DNA of 49,000 bases from the NCBI GenBank assembly GCA_017484095.1, contig JAFUTU010000031.1:1-49000 (forward strand), given 5' to 3'. Shown here one piece after another: positions 9,785 through 18,906 of the stretch. Position 1 is the first letter of the stretch. Each line of letters starts with the position of its first letter. The notes under the pieces were generated by a model, which was not told the DNA's origin, did not search any database, and worked only from the letters and a program-made list of their open reading frames with translations. The position numbers and the translations under genes are program-made. The DNA comes from Ruminococcus sp. (GTDB lineage: Bacteria > Bacillota > Clostridia > Oscillospirales > Ruminococcaceae).

Positions 9785-10561
9785 TCAGCCCTCAACAGCA
9801 GCCTGAACGATAGTATTGAAATCGGGAGCCTTCAGTGAAGCGCCGCCGATAAGTCCGCCGTCGATATTTGGCTTAGTAAGCAGCTCAGCAGCGTTGCCCG
9901 CATTCATAGAACCGCCGTACTGGATAGTAACAGCGTCAGCAGCTGCCTGATCGTAAAGCTTAGCAAGGGTAGCTCTTATAAATGCGCAAACCTCTTCGGC
10001 CTGATCCGGAGTAGCTGTAAGACCTGTGCCGATAGCCCATACAGGCTCATAAGCGATGACAACATTTTTAAGCTCCTCAGCAGTAACGTCCCAGAGATCA
10101 AGCTTTATCTGACGGGAGATAACTTCCTCAGTGATGTTGCACTCACGCTCCCACTTGAGCTCGCCTACACAAACGATAGGCTTAAGTCCAGCTGCAAGTG
10201 CAGCCTTTGTTCTCTTGTTAACGGTCTCGTCAGTCTCACCGAAATACTGTCTTCTCTCGGAGTGACCGATAACAACGTACTCAACACCTACCTCAACGAG
10301 CATATCAGCGCTGATCTCGCCTGTGAAAGCGCCGCTCTTCTCAAAGTGAACGTTCTCTGCGCCGACCTTAACGTTAGAGCCCTCAGTAGCAGCAACTGCT
10401 GTTTCAAGATTTGTGAAAGGAACACAAGCGATGACCTCGACCTTGCCCTCTGCATTAGCTACCAGCGGCTTGATAGCCTCGAGCAGCTCCTTAGCCTCAG
10501 GTCTGGTCTTGTTCATCTTCCAGTTGCCTGCGATGATAGCTTTTCTCAAAGATTTGTTCAT
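9785..10561 (-). CDS. tpiA: Triosephosphate isomerase
   Basis: A 258-residue TIM-barrel enzyme interconverting glyceraldehyde-3-phosphate and dihydroxyacetone phosphate. Visible motifs are A-G-N-W-K-M-N at the N-terminus, the catalytic histidine in G-H-S-E-R-R near residue 100, the catalytic glutamate in A-Y-E-P-V-W-A-I-G-T-G near 173, and the phosphate-binding Y-G-G-S near 220. The start has AAAGGAG about 9 bases upstream. It has its own consensus promoter and leads the unit tpiA, membrane protein, gpmA. It also receives the dihydroxyacetone phosphate made by the nearby fucose pathway. Confidence 0.97.
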   Translation of the reverse strand: MNKSLRKAIIAGNWKMNKTRPEAKELLEAIKPLVANAEGKVEVIACVPFTNLETAVAATEGSNVKVGAENVHFEKSGAFTGEISADMLVEVGVEYVVIGHSERRQYFGETDETVNKRTKAALAAGLKPIVCVGELKWERECNITEEVISRQIKLDLWDVTAEELKNVVIAYEPVWAIGTGLTATPDQAEEVCAFIRATLAKLYDQAAADAVTIQYGGSMNAGNAAELLTKPNIDGGLIGGASLKAPDFNTIVQAAVEG

Positions 10562-10612
10562 AGTAAAAACTCCTTTATTTGAAAATTTGACTAACTATAA
10601 TTCGTCTATCAT

Positions 10613-10641
10613 ATTATACTACATTTTCTTTATCGTGTCAA
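10613..10641 (-). promoter_or_regulatory. tpiA promoter
   Basis: On the minus strand, TTGACA (10641-10636), a 17-base spacer and TATAAT (10618-10613): a perfect SigA consensus. Expected leader to the tpiA start is about 45 bases. Confidence 0.85.
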
Positions 10642-10673
10642 TCAAAAATGCTTCAAATTAACACTCTTTAAAC

Positions 10674-10700
10674 AAAAAGACCGACGCCGAAGCATCGGTC
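10674..10700 (-). terminator. Intrinsic terminator after the DUF3592-like gene
   Basis: Minus-strand stem GACCGATGC / GGCGTCGGTC with a TTC loop, followed by TTTTTG. It ends the unit upstream of the tpiA promoter. Confidence 0.8.
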
Positions 10701-10705
10701 ACAAA

Positions 10706-11224
10706 TCATATCACAAGTATCACACCAAGTGCGATGATTATGAGCCCGATTCCCAGAGCAGCATAGCCGAACGGGTGGCTCTCTTTTTCGGGAACGTTCT
10801 CCTCCTCATCGCCCTGAACCTCACTGTCAGAGGCACTGTCAACATAGAACCTTGAAGGGTCGTCGGGGTCATACTTGATGTCGATGAAGTCACCCTTTTT
10901 AAGGTCATCGTCATCAACTATCTGGTCGTATTTCTCTCCGTCTACCTCGTACCCTATCTTCCACTGCACGAAGATGCGCGGCTCTCCTCCTTCTTCAAGG
11001 GGCGGAAGCTTCTGTCTCTTCTTCTGCAGCACCTTTGCCTTTATCGGAACGTAATTGTCCTCCTTGGGTATGTTCTGCGAATTCTCCTGCGGAAAGAGCT
11101 CATATCCCTGCATTATTTTTATGCCGAAATAAATAAGGCCCATACCCGTGCACACAAGCACCAGACCGATTATTCCCTGTGTGCCCAGTCCTTGCGATGC
11201 ACTTTTTGCAAGCAATGTCAGCAT
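10706..11224 (-). CDS. DUF3592-like two-TM membrane protein
   Basis: 172 residues with a membrane segment near 17-38 and another at the extreme C-terminus (about 152-172). Between them is a soluble beta-rich domain with Y-E-V-D-G-E-K-Y, then K-G-D-F-I-D-I-K-Y-D-P-D-D-P-S. That pattern is typical of DUF3592-like proteins, whose function is unknown. The start has AAGGAGAG upstream. It lies 61 bases after pgk, separated by a possible weak terminator. Family assignment is by pattern only. Confidence 0.7.
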   Translation of the reverse strand: MLTLLAKSASQGLGTQGIIGLVLVCTGMGLIYFGIKIMQGYELFPQENSQNIPKEDNYVPIKAKVLQKKRQKLPPLEEGGEPRIFVQWKIGYEVDGEKYDQIVDDDDLKKGDFIDIKYDPDDPSRFYVDSASDSEVQGDEEENVPEKESHPFGYAALGIGLIIIALGVILVI

Positions 11225-11240
11225 TTGTTTCTCTCCTTAC

Positions 11241-11270
11241 AAAAATGGGACGGCAGATGACCGCCGCCCC
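11241..11270 (-). terminator. Possible weak terminator between pgk and the DUF3592-like gene
   Basis: On the minus strand a GGGGCGGC / GCCGTCCC stem with a short loop is followed by ATTTTTG. The U tract is only five bases, so partial read-through into the next gene is likely. Confidence 0.45.
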
Positions 11271-11285
11271 ATAATGATGCGTGAA

Positions 11286-12506
11286 TTATTTGTCAGCAAT
11301 AACGTCTATACCGGGGAGCACCTTGCCCTCAAGATACTCAAGTGATGCGCCGCCGCCTGTAGAGATGTGGCTCATCTTATCGGCGAAGCCGAGCTGGATA
11401 ACAGCTGCTGCGGAATCGCCGCCGCCGATGATAGTCGTAGCGTCAGTATCGCCGAGTGCCTTAGCAACTGCGATAGTGCCTGCTGCGAGAGTTGGGTTCT
11501 CAAAAACGCCCATAGGTCCGTTCCATACAACGGTCTTAGCGCTCTTTACTTCATTTGCGAAGAGCTCTCTTGTCTTCTCACCGATATCAAGACCCTCCTT
11601 GTCAGCAGGGATCTTGTCAGAATCAACTGTCTCAACAGCGATCTCGGCATCGATAGGATCAGGGAAGCTGTCAACTACAACAGTGTCGATAGGCAGGAGC
11701 AGCTTCTTGCCGTTTGCCTTAGCCTTCTCGATCATCTCCTTGCAGTAATCGAGCTTGCTGTCATCAACGAGAGACTTACCTACCTCATAGCCCTGAGCCT
11801 TAAGGAAGGTGTAAGCCATACCGCCGCCGATAATGAGCGTGTCGCACTTCTCGAGGAGGTTTGAGATAACGTTGAGCTTGTCAGCTACCTTAGCGCCGCC
11901 GAGGATAGCAACAAAAGGTCTTACAGGAGTCTCTACTGCGTTTCCGAGGTAGTTGATCTCCTTCTGCATAAGATAGCCTACTGCTGTTTCCTTAACGAAC
12001 TTTGTAACGCCTGCTGTAGATGCGTGAGCTCTGTGAGCAGAGCCGAAAGCGTCCATTACGAATACCTGATCGTCGACTAGATCTGCGAGCTCCTTAGCGA
12101 AGTCCTCACCGTTCTTGGTCTCCTCAGCGCCTCTGAATCTTGTGTTCTCAAGTACAACGATATCGCCGTCAGCCATTTCAGCAACTGCCTTCTTAGCGTT
12201 ATCGCCTACTACTGTATCGTCCTTAGCGAAGGTCACCTTTGCGCTTACCAGCTCAGCCAGTCTTGCTGCTGCGGGAGCGAGCGAGAACTTATCCTCGGGA
12301 CCGTTCTTCGGCTTTCCGAGATGTGAGCAGAGAACAACCTTTGCGCCGTTCTCAACGAGCTTGTTGATAGTAGGGAGAGCTGCGGTGATCCTGTTGTCGT
12401 TTGTGATAACGCCGTCCTTGAGCGGAACGTTGAAATCAACTCTTACAAGGACCTTTTTGCCCTTTACATCAATGTCTTCAACTGTGACCTTGTTTAAACC
12501 TGCCAT
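11286..12506 (-). CDS. pgk: Phosphoglycerate kinase
   Basis: 406 residues, normal for Pgk, which makes ATP from 1,3-bisphosphoglycerate. Visible motifs are [10 protein letters not shown] near residue 20, the substrate-binding S-H-L-G-K-P near 63, and the C-terminal nucleotide loop [13 protein letters not shown] 12506 gives the family-typical start (M-A-G-L-N-K-V). The open frame upstream to 12614 runs through the promoter and is not used. A consensus promoter lies between fucA and pgk, but no terminator separates them, so fucose-operon read-through is possible. Confidence 0.97.
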   Translation of the reverse strand: MAGLNKVTVEDIDVKGKKVLVRVDFNVPLKDGVITNDNRITAALPTINKLVENGAKVVLCSHLGKPKNGPEDKFSLAPAAARLAELVSAKVTFAKDDTVVGDNAKKAVAEMADGDIVVLENTRFRGAEETKNGEDFAKELADLVDDQVFVMDAFGSAHRAHASTAGVTKFVKETAVGYLMQKEINYLGNAVETPVRPFVAILGGAKVADKLNVISNLLEKCDTLIIGGGMAYTFLKAQGYEVGKSLVDDSKLDYCKEMIEKAKANGKKLLLPIDTVVVDSFPDPIDAEIAVETVDSDKIPADKEGLDIGEKTRELFANEVKSAKTVVWNGPMGVFENPTLAAGTIAVAKALGDTDATTIIGGGDSAAAVIQLGFADKMSHISTGGGASLEYLEGKVLPGIDVIADK

Positions 12507-12585
12507 GATTATCTGACATCCTCTCATTATAAATTTTTCGCACCTCAGTGCGTTATTGACTGTTATAAATTTAACAACCAAACCT

Positions 12586-12614
12586 ATTATACAATATACA
12601 CCCAAAAAAATCAA
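12586..12614 (-). promoter_or_regulatory. pgk promoter
   Basis: Minus strand TTGATT (12614-12609), a 17-base spacer and TATAAT (12591-12586). It lies about 20 bases after the fucA stop. Confidence 0.75.
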
Positions 12615-12634
12615 GTGTTTTGCTCATATATTTT

Positions 12635-13315
12635 TTATTCGGAGTATTTTTTATACCCCGGGTGCTTGCCCGTAACGCCGTACTGTGCTCTCATGCCGAT
12701 GAGCCTGTCGATATTGTCTCTGTCGATATCCTTGACTCCGCCGAGAAGCCTTGCTACCAGAGATATCTGCGCCTGAAGCTCCAGAGTTTCCATTCTGTAA
12801 TAAGCGGTCGTCAGGTCAGCTCCGACGGTGAGCGCACCGTGATTGGTGAGCAGCATAACATCGTGATAGGGAAGGTACGGCTCGATCGCTTCGGGCACCT
12901 CAAAGGTAGATGGTGTGCCGTAAGGTGTAAGCGGCACCGAGCCCACAGCTATGACCGTCTCTATCATGCAGTAGTCATCAAGCGGTATATGAGCACACGC
13001 GAACCCCGTTGATACGGGCGGGTGTGCATGAACGACAGCACCGACATCCGGTCTGTCATTGTAGCATTTCATATGCATTTTTATTTCCGAGGAGGGTCTC
13101 CAGTCCTCGGCAGGCTTTTCAATAATGTTGAAGTCTTTATCTATAAGGCCGATGTGGTCTCTTGTTATCTCATATTTAGAGATGCCTGTCCTTGTTGCAA
13201 GAAAGCGGTTCTCATCGACCTTTACGGTCACGTTTCCGTCATTAGCTGCGACCCAGCCCTTGGTCCACATCTTGTGGCAGACCTCAACTATCTGATCCTT
13301 GATATCTTCGTACAT
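12635..13315 (-). CDS. fucA: L-fuculose-1-phosphate aldolase (class II aldolase)
   Basis: A 226-residue zinc aldolase of the FucA/AraD/RhaD superfamily, expected to split fuculose-1-phosphate into dihydroxyacetone phosphate and L-lactaldehyde. The predicted zinc ligands are His96 and His98 (H-A-H-P) and His159 (N-H-G), with Glu77 (S-S-E-I-K-M-H) as the acid/base. The phosphate-binding R-T-G-I-S is near residue 42. It is last in the fucI-fucK-fucU-fucA operon, 15 bases after fucU, with GAAAGGA upstream. The context decides between fuculose-phosphate and other sugar phosphates. Confidence 0.88.
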   Translation of the reverse strand: MYEDIKDQIVEVCHKMWTKGWVAANDGNVTVKVDENRFLATRTGISKYEITRDHIGLIDKDFNIIEKPAEDWRPSSEIKMHMKCYNDRPDVGAVVHAHPPVSTGFACAHIPLDDYCMIETVIAVGSVPLTPYGTPSTFEVPEAIEPYLPYHDVMLLTNHGALTVGADLTTAYYRMETLELQAQISLVARLLGGVKDIDRDNIDRLIGMRAQYGVTGKHPGYKKYSE

Positions 13316-13330
13316 ATTTTCAGTCCTTTC

Positions 13331-13774
13331 TTATTCGGGTATGACAACGCCCTTCTGGAGCATTATGTTCGCATAGATCGCTGTTTCACCCGTAGCAACG
13401 ATAGCATAAGCTTTTTTCGCCTCTTCATAAAAGGCAAAGCGTTCTATCTCGCCGACGGTGTCGGCGCCTCTTTCATCGTGCTTTGAGATTATTGCCTTAT
13501 ATTCGTCCCAGATAGGAGTTTCGGCATTGTCACCGGGCATCACCTGCATAAGGCTTACAGGCTTGTCTACATAGGTGTCCAGCGGAAAGAGAGCAAGTAT
13601 AGCGTCCAGCAGTTCGGGAACTCCGTGGCCGTCACAGCGTATCACCTTTGCGTTTTTGCCCATGCTCTCGGCAGGGAAGTTGCCGTCCGCGATAACTATC
13701 CTGTCTGAATGACCCATTTCGCACAGAGTCTTCAGAAGCTCAGGCGATAATATGGGTGGTATGTTTTTAAGCAT
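13331..13774 (-). CDS. fucU: L-fucose mutarotase (RbsD/FucU family)
   Basis: A 147-residue RbsD/FucU-family protein that interconverts the alpha and beta anomers of fucose, feeding the isomerase. It carries the family's L-K-x-I-P-P-x-L-S-P-E-L-L start, G-H-x-D-x-I-V-I-A-D and a C-terminal Y-A-N-I-M-L-x-K-G-V. ATG 13774 is chosen: AAAGGAG lies 10 bases upstream, while the GTG at 13783 is too close to it. It overlaps the end of the kinase gene by 8 bases. Confidence 0.92.
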   Translation of the reverse strand: MLKNIPPILSPELLKTLCEMGHSDRIVIADGNFPAESMGKNAKVIRCDGHGVPELLDAILALFPLDTYVDKPVSLMQVMPGDNAETPIWDEYKAIISKHDERGADTVGEIERFAFYEEAKKAYAIVATGETAIYANIMLQKGVVIPE

Positions 13775-15125
13775 CGTGCTCACTCTCCTTTACGGCGTTT
13801 ATCTGTATTTTCAGGTTGCCCAGAGCTGTTGCCTCTGAGGGACCCTTCACCACCTGCTTGCCGCTGTATTTTTCGGTAAGCTCACACAGCAGTGAGTCTT
13901 TAGTCCCTCCGCCGACGATATAAAGCTTGTCAAACGTTTTTTCTGTGCAGGTTTCGAGCTCTTTTATGGTTTTTGCAAACTTCATAGCAAGGCTGTCATA
14001 AATGCACCTGATTATCGCGCCATCGTCACGGGGCTTGCCAACGCCCGAACGCTGACATATCAGAGATATCCTGTTAGGTATATCCCCCGGGGCAGCAAGA
14101 GAGGGGTCATCGGTATCTATTATGTACTGGCTCGTTGCTTCTCTTGCGAGGGCTTCCATATCGGCATAGGAGTAGTCTCTGCCGTTTCTGTTCCAGAAGC
14201 GTCTGCTCTCCTGGATGAGCCAGAGCCCTGTAAGGTTTTTGAGAAATGACGTTTTACCGCCGTAGCCCTTCTCATTAGTAAAGCTCAGGAGCATTGACTG
14301 ATCCGAAAGTATCGGCTTATCGAGCTGTGTTCCGAGCAGGCACCATGTACCGCAGCTGAGAAAAGCAAAGTCCTCGCCGGTATCGGGTGCAGCGGCTGCC
14401 ATAGCACACTGCGTATCGTGGCCGCAGACTGCCACCACCTTTATCGGCTTTATGCCTAGCTCTTCACAAAGCTCTGCCCTGAGTTCGCCTACGACTGTGC
14501 CCGGCATTACCACCACCGGCAGGAGCCTTGGCGGTATGTTCATTTTGTCAAGAACATCTGCGCTCCACTGATTCGTAACAGCATCGAGCATCTGTGTTGT
14601 AGATGCCATTGAAAGCTCTGTATACACTCTGTCACTGAGGAAGTATGAGAGCAGGTCGGGCATCATCATTATTCTGGCTGTTCTGTCTAAAAGCTGGGGC
14701 CTGCTGTCAACGAGAGACCTGAGCTGAAAGACGGTATTTATATCCATGATCTGTATGCCTGTAAGCTTGTAGAGTTCCTCGGGAGATACGTCATCGGCAC
14801 ATTTTTCAGCCATGCCGTTTGTTCTCTTGTCACGGTAATGGATCGGGTTCTCTAAAAGTCTGCCGTCAGCACCGATAAGGCCGAAGTCAACTCCCCAGGT
14901 GTCTATACCGATGCTTGCAAGCTCGGGATAAGCTTTAGCTTTTATAAGGCTCTGCTTTATCTCATGGAACAGTCTCAGAACGTCCCAGTACATCGTATCT
15001 CCGACGGTAACGGGGTCGTTCGTGAAGCGGTGTATCTCCTCGGTAACTATCTCGCCGTTCTCAAGCCAGCCTACAACAGCTCTTCCGCTTGAAGCACCGA
15101 GGTCTATAGCTAAATGTACTGCCAT
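13767..15125 (-). CDS. fucK: FGGY carbohydrate kinase, L-fuculokinase (rhamnulokinase-like)
   Basis: A 452-residue FGGY kinase. The N-terminal phosphate loop reads A-I-D-L-G-A-S-S-G-R, more like rhamnulokinase than enterobacterial FucK. G-I-D-T-W-G-V-D-F-G near residue 83 and the C-terminal I-V-G-G-G-T-K-D-S-L are also family motifs. Because isomerase, mutarotase and aldolase for fucose surround it, it most likely phosphorylates L-fuculose. Rhamnulose is the alternative, but no rhamnose isomerase is present here. It follows fucI by 19 bases. Confidence 0.85.
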   Translation of the reverse strand: MAVHLAIDLGASSGRAVVGWLENGEIVTEEIHRFTNDPVTVGDTMYWDVLRLFHEIKQSLIKAKAYPELASIGIDTWGVDFGLIGADGRLLENPIHYRDKRTNGMAEKCADDVSPEELYKLTGIQIMDINTVFQLRSLVDSRPQLLDRTARIMMMPDLLSYFLSDRVYTELSMASTTQMLDAVTNQWSADVLDKMNIPPRLLPVVVMPGTVVGELRAELCEELGIKPIKVVAVCGHDTQCAMAAAAPDTGEDFAFLSCGTWCLLGTQLDKPILSDQSMLLSFTNEKGYGGKTSFLKNLTGLWLIQESRRFWNRNGRDYSYADMEALAREATSQYIIDTDDPSLAAPGDIPNRISLICQRSGVGKPRDDGAIIRCIYDSLAMKFAKTIKELETCTEKTFDKLYIVGGGTKDSLLCELTEKYSGKQVVKGPSEATALGNLKIQINAVKESEHDA

Positions 15126-15144
15126 AATTTATCACCTTCGAGCG

Positions 15145-16947
15145 CTACTTCATGCCTTTGTACATAGGACCGTAGTTCTGGCAGGCTCTGTAGTCTGCGC
15201 CCTCCTTGTCCATACCGAAGGCGTTCCATGCGGCAGGGCGGAATATCTTCTCCTCGGGAACGTTGTGCATTGCAACAGGTATCCTGAGGATAGATGCGAG
15301 AGTTATGAGGTCAGCGCCAACGTGACCGTAGCTGATAGCGCCGTGGTTAGCGCCCCAGTTGTTCATAACGTCATAGGCTGTCCTGAACGGTGCAGCGTCT
15401 GTAACTCTGGGTGTGAACCAGGTGCAAGGCCAGGTGTAGTCTGTTCTTTTCCAGAGGATATCGTTTACCTCCTCGGGCAGCTTTACTGTCCAGCCCTCGG
15501 CTATCTGAATCATAGGACCGAGACCCTTGACGAGATTGAGCCTTATCATTGTGACAGGCATCTCGGCGTCAGTTACATATCTTGATGAGAAGCCGCCGCC
15601 CCTGAAATATCCGCAGTCTGCATAGTTCCAGGTCGTAGCCTCCATAATGGCCTTCTGGTCGGCTTCGGTAACGTTCCACCATTCTTTCATAACGGGCTGT
15701 CCGTTCTCATCAAGAGCCTTTCCGCACGCATCGAGACACGCAGCGCCTGAGTTTATAAGGTGGATAAAGCCGCCTGCCTCCTTAGCCTTGCCTGTGAGAT
15801 CGTAGTTCGCAGCTTTTTTGAGAGCATCCGGGCTCCAGTATGTACGAACGTCAGCAAATATCTGGGCACGGTTAGTGAGCAGCTTCAGGAAGAGCATTCC
15901 GAGACCGTTAAGGACATCGTTCTCCGTTGCGAGAACGTATGGCTCTCTTGCGCCGTTCCAGTCGAACGTGGTGTTGAGGAGCGCCTCGGGGAAGTCACAG
16001 TTCGGATAGAAGTCAGTCCACTGTCTCTGCCCCTGGAAGCCTGCTGCGATAGCGTTATGACCTACCATTTCTTCCTCTCTGCCCTTGGGGAGCTTATCGT
16101 TGCCGTTCATAAGGTCTTTGATGATGCACATCATCTTGACAACGAACTCCCAGTCCTTCTCTTTCTGCTCGGGAGTTTTCTGCAAGAATTCAGGGTTCTT
16201 GTCAAAGCCCTCCTTGCAGTTTGCCTTTGTCCATGCAAGAGCCTTCTCGTACTCTTCTTTATCGTAGATCTCTTCGGTCATTCGTCTGATTATCTCGACC
16301 TCATCTACTGATTCAACTCTCATACCGAGGTATTCTTCAATGAACGCAGGGTCGATAATAGAGCCTCCTATACCCATACAGATAGAGCCTATCTGGAGGT
16401 ATGACTTGCCTCTCATAGTAGCGGCAGCAACAGCAGCCCTGCCGAAGCGCAGGAGCTTTTCTTTTACATCTGCGGGTATCTCGGTGTCATCTGCCTCGCA
16501 GACATCATGGCCGTAAATGCCGAATGCAGGCAGACCCTTCTGAGCATGAGTTGCAAGAACAGATGCAAGATACACAGCTCCCGGTCTCTCAGTACCGTTA
16601 AAGCCCCAGACTGCCTTTATCGTGTTCTTGTCCATGTCCATAGTCTCGGCGCCGTAGCACCAGCAGGGAGTTACGGTAAGGGTTATATCAACGCCTGCCT
16701 TTTTAAACTTTGCTTCGCAGGCAGCAGCCTCAGCAACTCTGCCGATAGTAGTATCAGCTATAACTACCTTTACGGGCTCGCCGTTTGAATATCTGAGGTT
16801 GTCCTCAAAAAGCTTTGCGGCTGACTTTGCCATGTTCATAGTCTGGTCCTCGAGAGATTCTCTTACCCCGAGAGCACCGCGTCTGCCGTCGATGGTAGGT
16901 CTGATGCCTATAACAGGGTAATCTCCGATAAGTCTGTTCTTTGCCAT
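15145..16947 (-). CDS. fucI: L-fucose isomerase
   Basis: 600 residues, close to the family length of about 590. It is a manganese-dependent ketol isomerase converting L-fucose to L-fuculose. Recognisable segments are [11 protein letters not shown] near residue 15, [10 protein letters not shown] near 100, the acidic active-site region [10 protein letters not shown] near 343-352, and S-Y-G-H-V-G-A-D near the C-terminus with the conserved histidine. It is first in the fuc operon, behind its own promoter, with a GGAGGT site. No transporter or dedicated regulator is adjacent. Confidence 0.96.
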   Translation of the reverse strand: MAKNRLIGDYPVIGIRPTIDGRRGALGVRESLEDQTMNMAKSAAKLFEDNLRYSNGEPVKVVIADTTIGRVAEAAACEAKFKKAGVDITLTVTPCWCYGAETMDMDKNTIKAVWGFNGTERPGAVYLASVLATHAQKGLPAFGIYGHDVCEADDTEIPADVKEKLLRFGRAAVAAATMRGKSYLQIGSICMGIGGSIIDPAFIEEYLGMRVESVDEVEIIRRMTEEIYDKEEYEKALAWTKANCKEGFDKNPEFLQKTPEQKEKDWEFVVKMMCIIKDLMNGNDKLPKGREEEMVGHNAIAAGFQGQRQWTDFYPNCDFPEALLNTTFDWNGAREPYVLATENDVLNGLGMLFLKLLTNRAQIFADVRTYWSPDALKKAANYDLTGKAKEAGGFIHLINSGAACLDACGKALDENGQPVMKEWWNVTEADQKAIMEATTWNYADCGYFRGGGFSSRYVTDAEMPVTMIRLNLVKGLGPMIQIAEGWTVKLPEEVNDILWKRTDYTWPCTWFTPRVTDAAPFRTAYDVMNNWGANHGAISYGHVGADLITLASILRIPVAMHNVPEEKIFRPAAWNAFGMDKEGADYRACQNYGPMYKGMK

Positions 16948-17000
16948 AAATAATACCTCCGTCTCAGATAAAATGTCGATAAGATAACTCTTATACTAAA

Positions 17001-17029
17001 ATTATAACATAATCTTTCGGATTTGTCTT
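17001..17029 (-). promoter_or_regulatory. fucI promoter
   Basis: Minus strand AAGACA (17029-17024), a 17-base spacer and TATAAT (17006-17001). The weak -35 fits a promoter needing activation or catabolite control, but no clear operator was found. Confidence 0.6.
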
Positions 17030-17105
17030 GTAAAATATTCGGGCGCACTTTTGTGCAGATTGCATATAAATATTCGCTGAAAGTTATAAAATAAGAAATA
17101 AAGAA

Positions 17106-17134
17106 ACAAAAACAGCCCCGAATTACGGAGCTGT
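17106..17134 (-). terminator. Intrinsic terminator after the FkbM gene
   Basis: Minus-strand stem ACAGCTCCG / CGGGGCTGT with a 5-base loop and one G-T pair, followed by TTTTTG. It separates the FkbM gene from the fuc operon. Confidence 0.85.
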
Positions 17135-17142
17135 AGGTGGTG

Positions 17143-18204
17143 TTATGGATATGCGGTTATCGTAGTTTCCCATGCAGGGTAGTATCTGTCCTGTCTGAGA
17201 TAATAGCGCAAGCCTCTTTTTATACTGTCGATATGGTTTATCAGATCGAAATAATCATAAGGCCTGTGATACGCAGCTGTACAAATTATTGGACTGTATT
17301 TGCGGATAGTCTCTTTGCTGCCGTCAAGGGCTTCCCGGTCTGCGCCTTCTACATCGTACTTGATGAAGTCAGCCCCTGCCCCTGAGAGGACACTGTCAAG
17401 ACTGACGCTGCGGACCCTTTTGCCTGAGGATGAGACCGAAGCTTGCCTGCCTGAGCCTGACGAAAAGAGCAGCTCACCATCAGAGTTCCATGCGGCTGCG
17501 TTTATATACTCGATGTTTTTAAGCTGAGAGGTGTTTCTTATAAGCTTCTGGAAGTTTTTCTTTTCGGGCTCTATGGCATAGATCTTTTTGTAATGCCCTT
17601 TGCAGATGCTCACAAAGTCTGTCACTGTATCACCGTTATAAGCGCCTAAGTCACAATAAACAGCATTATCGGGCACGGCCGTGAGCTTTGAGCCCTCTGC
17701 ACTGAGAGAGAAGGCTTTTCTGAGGAAAGCAAGATCACCTGTTATTTTGTAAGAAGTGAGCAGCTCGAAAGTTTTTCTTGATATGTCATCACCAAGCAAG
17801 GAATATGCGTGCTCGGCTTCGGCTATGCGTTCAAAGAATATGTGCTTTTCAAAGGCTCCGTCACCGATGACGCTTACCTCTGGGGCTATGAGCTCATGAC
17901 GCTCGGAGATATTATCTATCCTTTGCATTACATCGGGCAGGGAAGTGCCGAACGCAAGCAGTATGAGCATATCACCGTACTGTTCCTCCAGCTGAGAGAG
18001 TGTACTAACTTTATATCCGTGGAAGACAGTGCCTCTGGCAAAGTCATCACTGGCAAAAACTGCCGAGCACTTAATGCCTGAGATCTCAAGCTGACGAAGT
18101 ATCTTATCGGCGCCGCTGCCCATGCCGTAAAGCACTACAGGCTTTTTTGTCTCAGCTGCGCGCTCCTGCCACGGGGTGAGCGCTTTTAGTGTTTCAGTCT
18201 GCAT
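17143..18204 (-). CDS. FkbM-family SAM-dependent methyltransferase
   Basis: A 353-residue, two-part protein. Residues about 20-115 form a Rossmann-like nucleotide-binding region (V-V-L-Y-G-M-G-S-G-A-D-K), as often seen ahead of glycan-modifying domains. Residues about 170-340 are an FkbM methyltransferase with the SAM motif Y-C-D-L-G-A-Y-N-G-D-T, the acidic A-I-E-P-E-K-K and I-K-Y-D-V-E-G-A-D. Such enzymes usually O-methylate sugars or lipids; the substrate is unknown. ATG 18204 has a GAGG-type site upstream; the frame beyond it overlaps a terminator and is not used. Confidence 0.82.
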   Translation of the reverse strand: MQTETLKALTPWQERAAETKKPVVLYGMGSGADKILRQLEISGIKCSAVFASDDFARGTVFHGYKVSTLSQLEEQYGDMLILLAFGTSLPDVMQRIDNISERHELIAPEVSVIGDGAFEKHIFFERIAEAEHAYSLLGDDISRKTFELLTSYKITGDLAFLRKAFSLSAEGSKLTAVPDNAVYCDLGAYNGDTVTDFVSICKGHYKKIYAIEPEKKNFQKLIRNTSQLKNIEYINAAAWNSDGELLFSSGSGRQASVSSSGKRVRSVSLDSVLSGAGADFIKYDVEGADREALDGSKETIRKYSPIICTAAYHRPYDYFDLINHIDSIKRGLRYYLRQDRYYPAWETTITAYP

Positions 18205-18215
18205 AATTACCTCAC

Positions 18216-18246
18216 AAAAAAAAGGACGGCGCATTTCACACCGTCC
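18216..18246 (-). terminator. Intrinsic terminator after the PH-domain gene
   Basis: Minus-strand GGACGG / CCGTCC stem closing an 11-base loop, followed by eight T. It sits only about 12 bases from the FkbM start, so that gene may depend on read-through or on a promoter inside the hairpin region. Confidence 0.75.
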
Positions 18247-18253
18247 GATATTA

Positions 18254-18661
18254 TCAGAATATATCAAGACCGTCAATGTCTCCGTCAGAATGACCGTAAT
18301 CGGCACCTACCATGTCTCTTCCGCGAACACGGTATTTGTCACGGTTCGCATTGATGTACTTGTCAAGCTGAGCCAGTACATCTCTTGGCTTTTTGACGCA
18401 CTTGATCTCCTTAACGGGAGTGTCAACGTCTTTAACGTTCATAACGATAGAGCCGCACTTGAACATACGCTGTCCGAGGGGCAGAACAAGCTTCTTGTCG
18501 ATAACTCTGTAAAGCTCAAGCTCGTCCTCCTCAACTCTGAGAAGACCTTTTCTTGTAATGAATTTGTCTTTGGTAAGAAAGTATCTTGTGAACGAAAGAG
18601 GAAGCCCGAACAGAGTTCTTTTCTTATCAGTCCATACATAATCTATCCCGTCGTTTTTCAT
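18254..18661 (-). CDS. Small bacterial PH-domain protein
   Basis: 135 residues without a membrane segment. Residues about 20-95 show the strand-rich pattern of the bacterial PH (DUF304-like) fold: L-P-L-S-F-T-R-Y-F-L-T-K-D-K-F-I-T-R-K-G-L-L, then E-D-E-L-E-L-Y-R-V-x-D. The C-terminal tail is Asp/Gly-rich. Function unknown. ATG 18661 is chosen, with AGGAG 8 bases upstream; the GTG at 18667 is too close to it. It has its own promoter and terminator and so looks monocistronic. Confidence 0.7.
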   Translation of the reverse strand: MKNDGIDYVWTDKKRTLFGLPLSFTRYFLTKDKFITRKGLLRVEEDELELYRVIDKKLVLPLGQRMFKCGSIVMNVKDVDTPVKEIKCVKKPRDVLAQLDKYINANRDKYRVRGRDMVGADYGHSDGDIDGLDIF

Positions 18662-18726
18662 TGTCACCGCTCCTTATATATAGAGTAGATGTCAGAGCTT
18701 TGATGTAAGCCTCTGAGGTCAAGCAT

Positions 18727-18755
18727 ATTTTAACATATTGTAAATCATTTGTCAA
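18727..18755 (-). promoter_or_regulatory. Promoter of the PH-domain gene
   Basis: Minus strand TTGACA (18755-18750), a 17-base spacer and TAAAAT (18732-18727). Confidence 0.75.
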
Positions 18756-18777
18756 GTGCTCGCTTTATTAGGGGGGG

Positions 18778-18897
18778 CTTTCCGGTCGCCCCCTTAAACC
18801 CCCTTCGGGTACATAACTATTTATTAGGTGCGACCACTAAGTAAAAACCAAAGCAAAAGTACGGCGTGGATCAGCCGTGCGGCGAGCACCGCTCCGT
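18778..18897. repeat. Intergenic repeat module A, copy 1
   Basis: About 115 bases nearly the same as 45575-45689. Shared blocks include CTTTCCGGTCGCCCCC, AACCCCCTTCGGGTA, TTAGGTGCGACCACTAAG, CCAAAGCAAAAGT and a final hairpin block ending GCCGTGCGGCGAGCACC. It abuts the 3' end of the 6S-like RNA. No reading frame is shared by the copies. Confidence 0.8.
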
Positions 18898-18906
18898 GTG
18901 GGAACA

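Noticed and set aside
15145..16947. Arabinose or other isomerase instead of fucose isomerase
   Set aside because: Length, motifs and the adjacent mutarotase, kinase and aldolase fit FucI.
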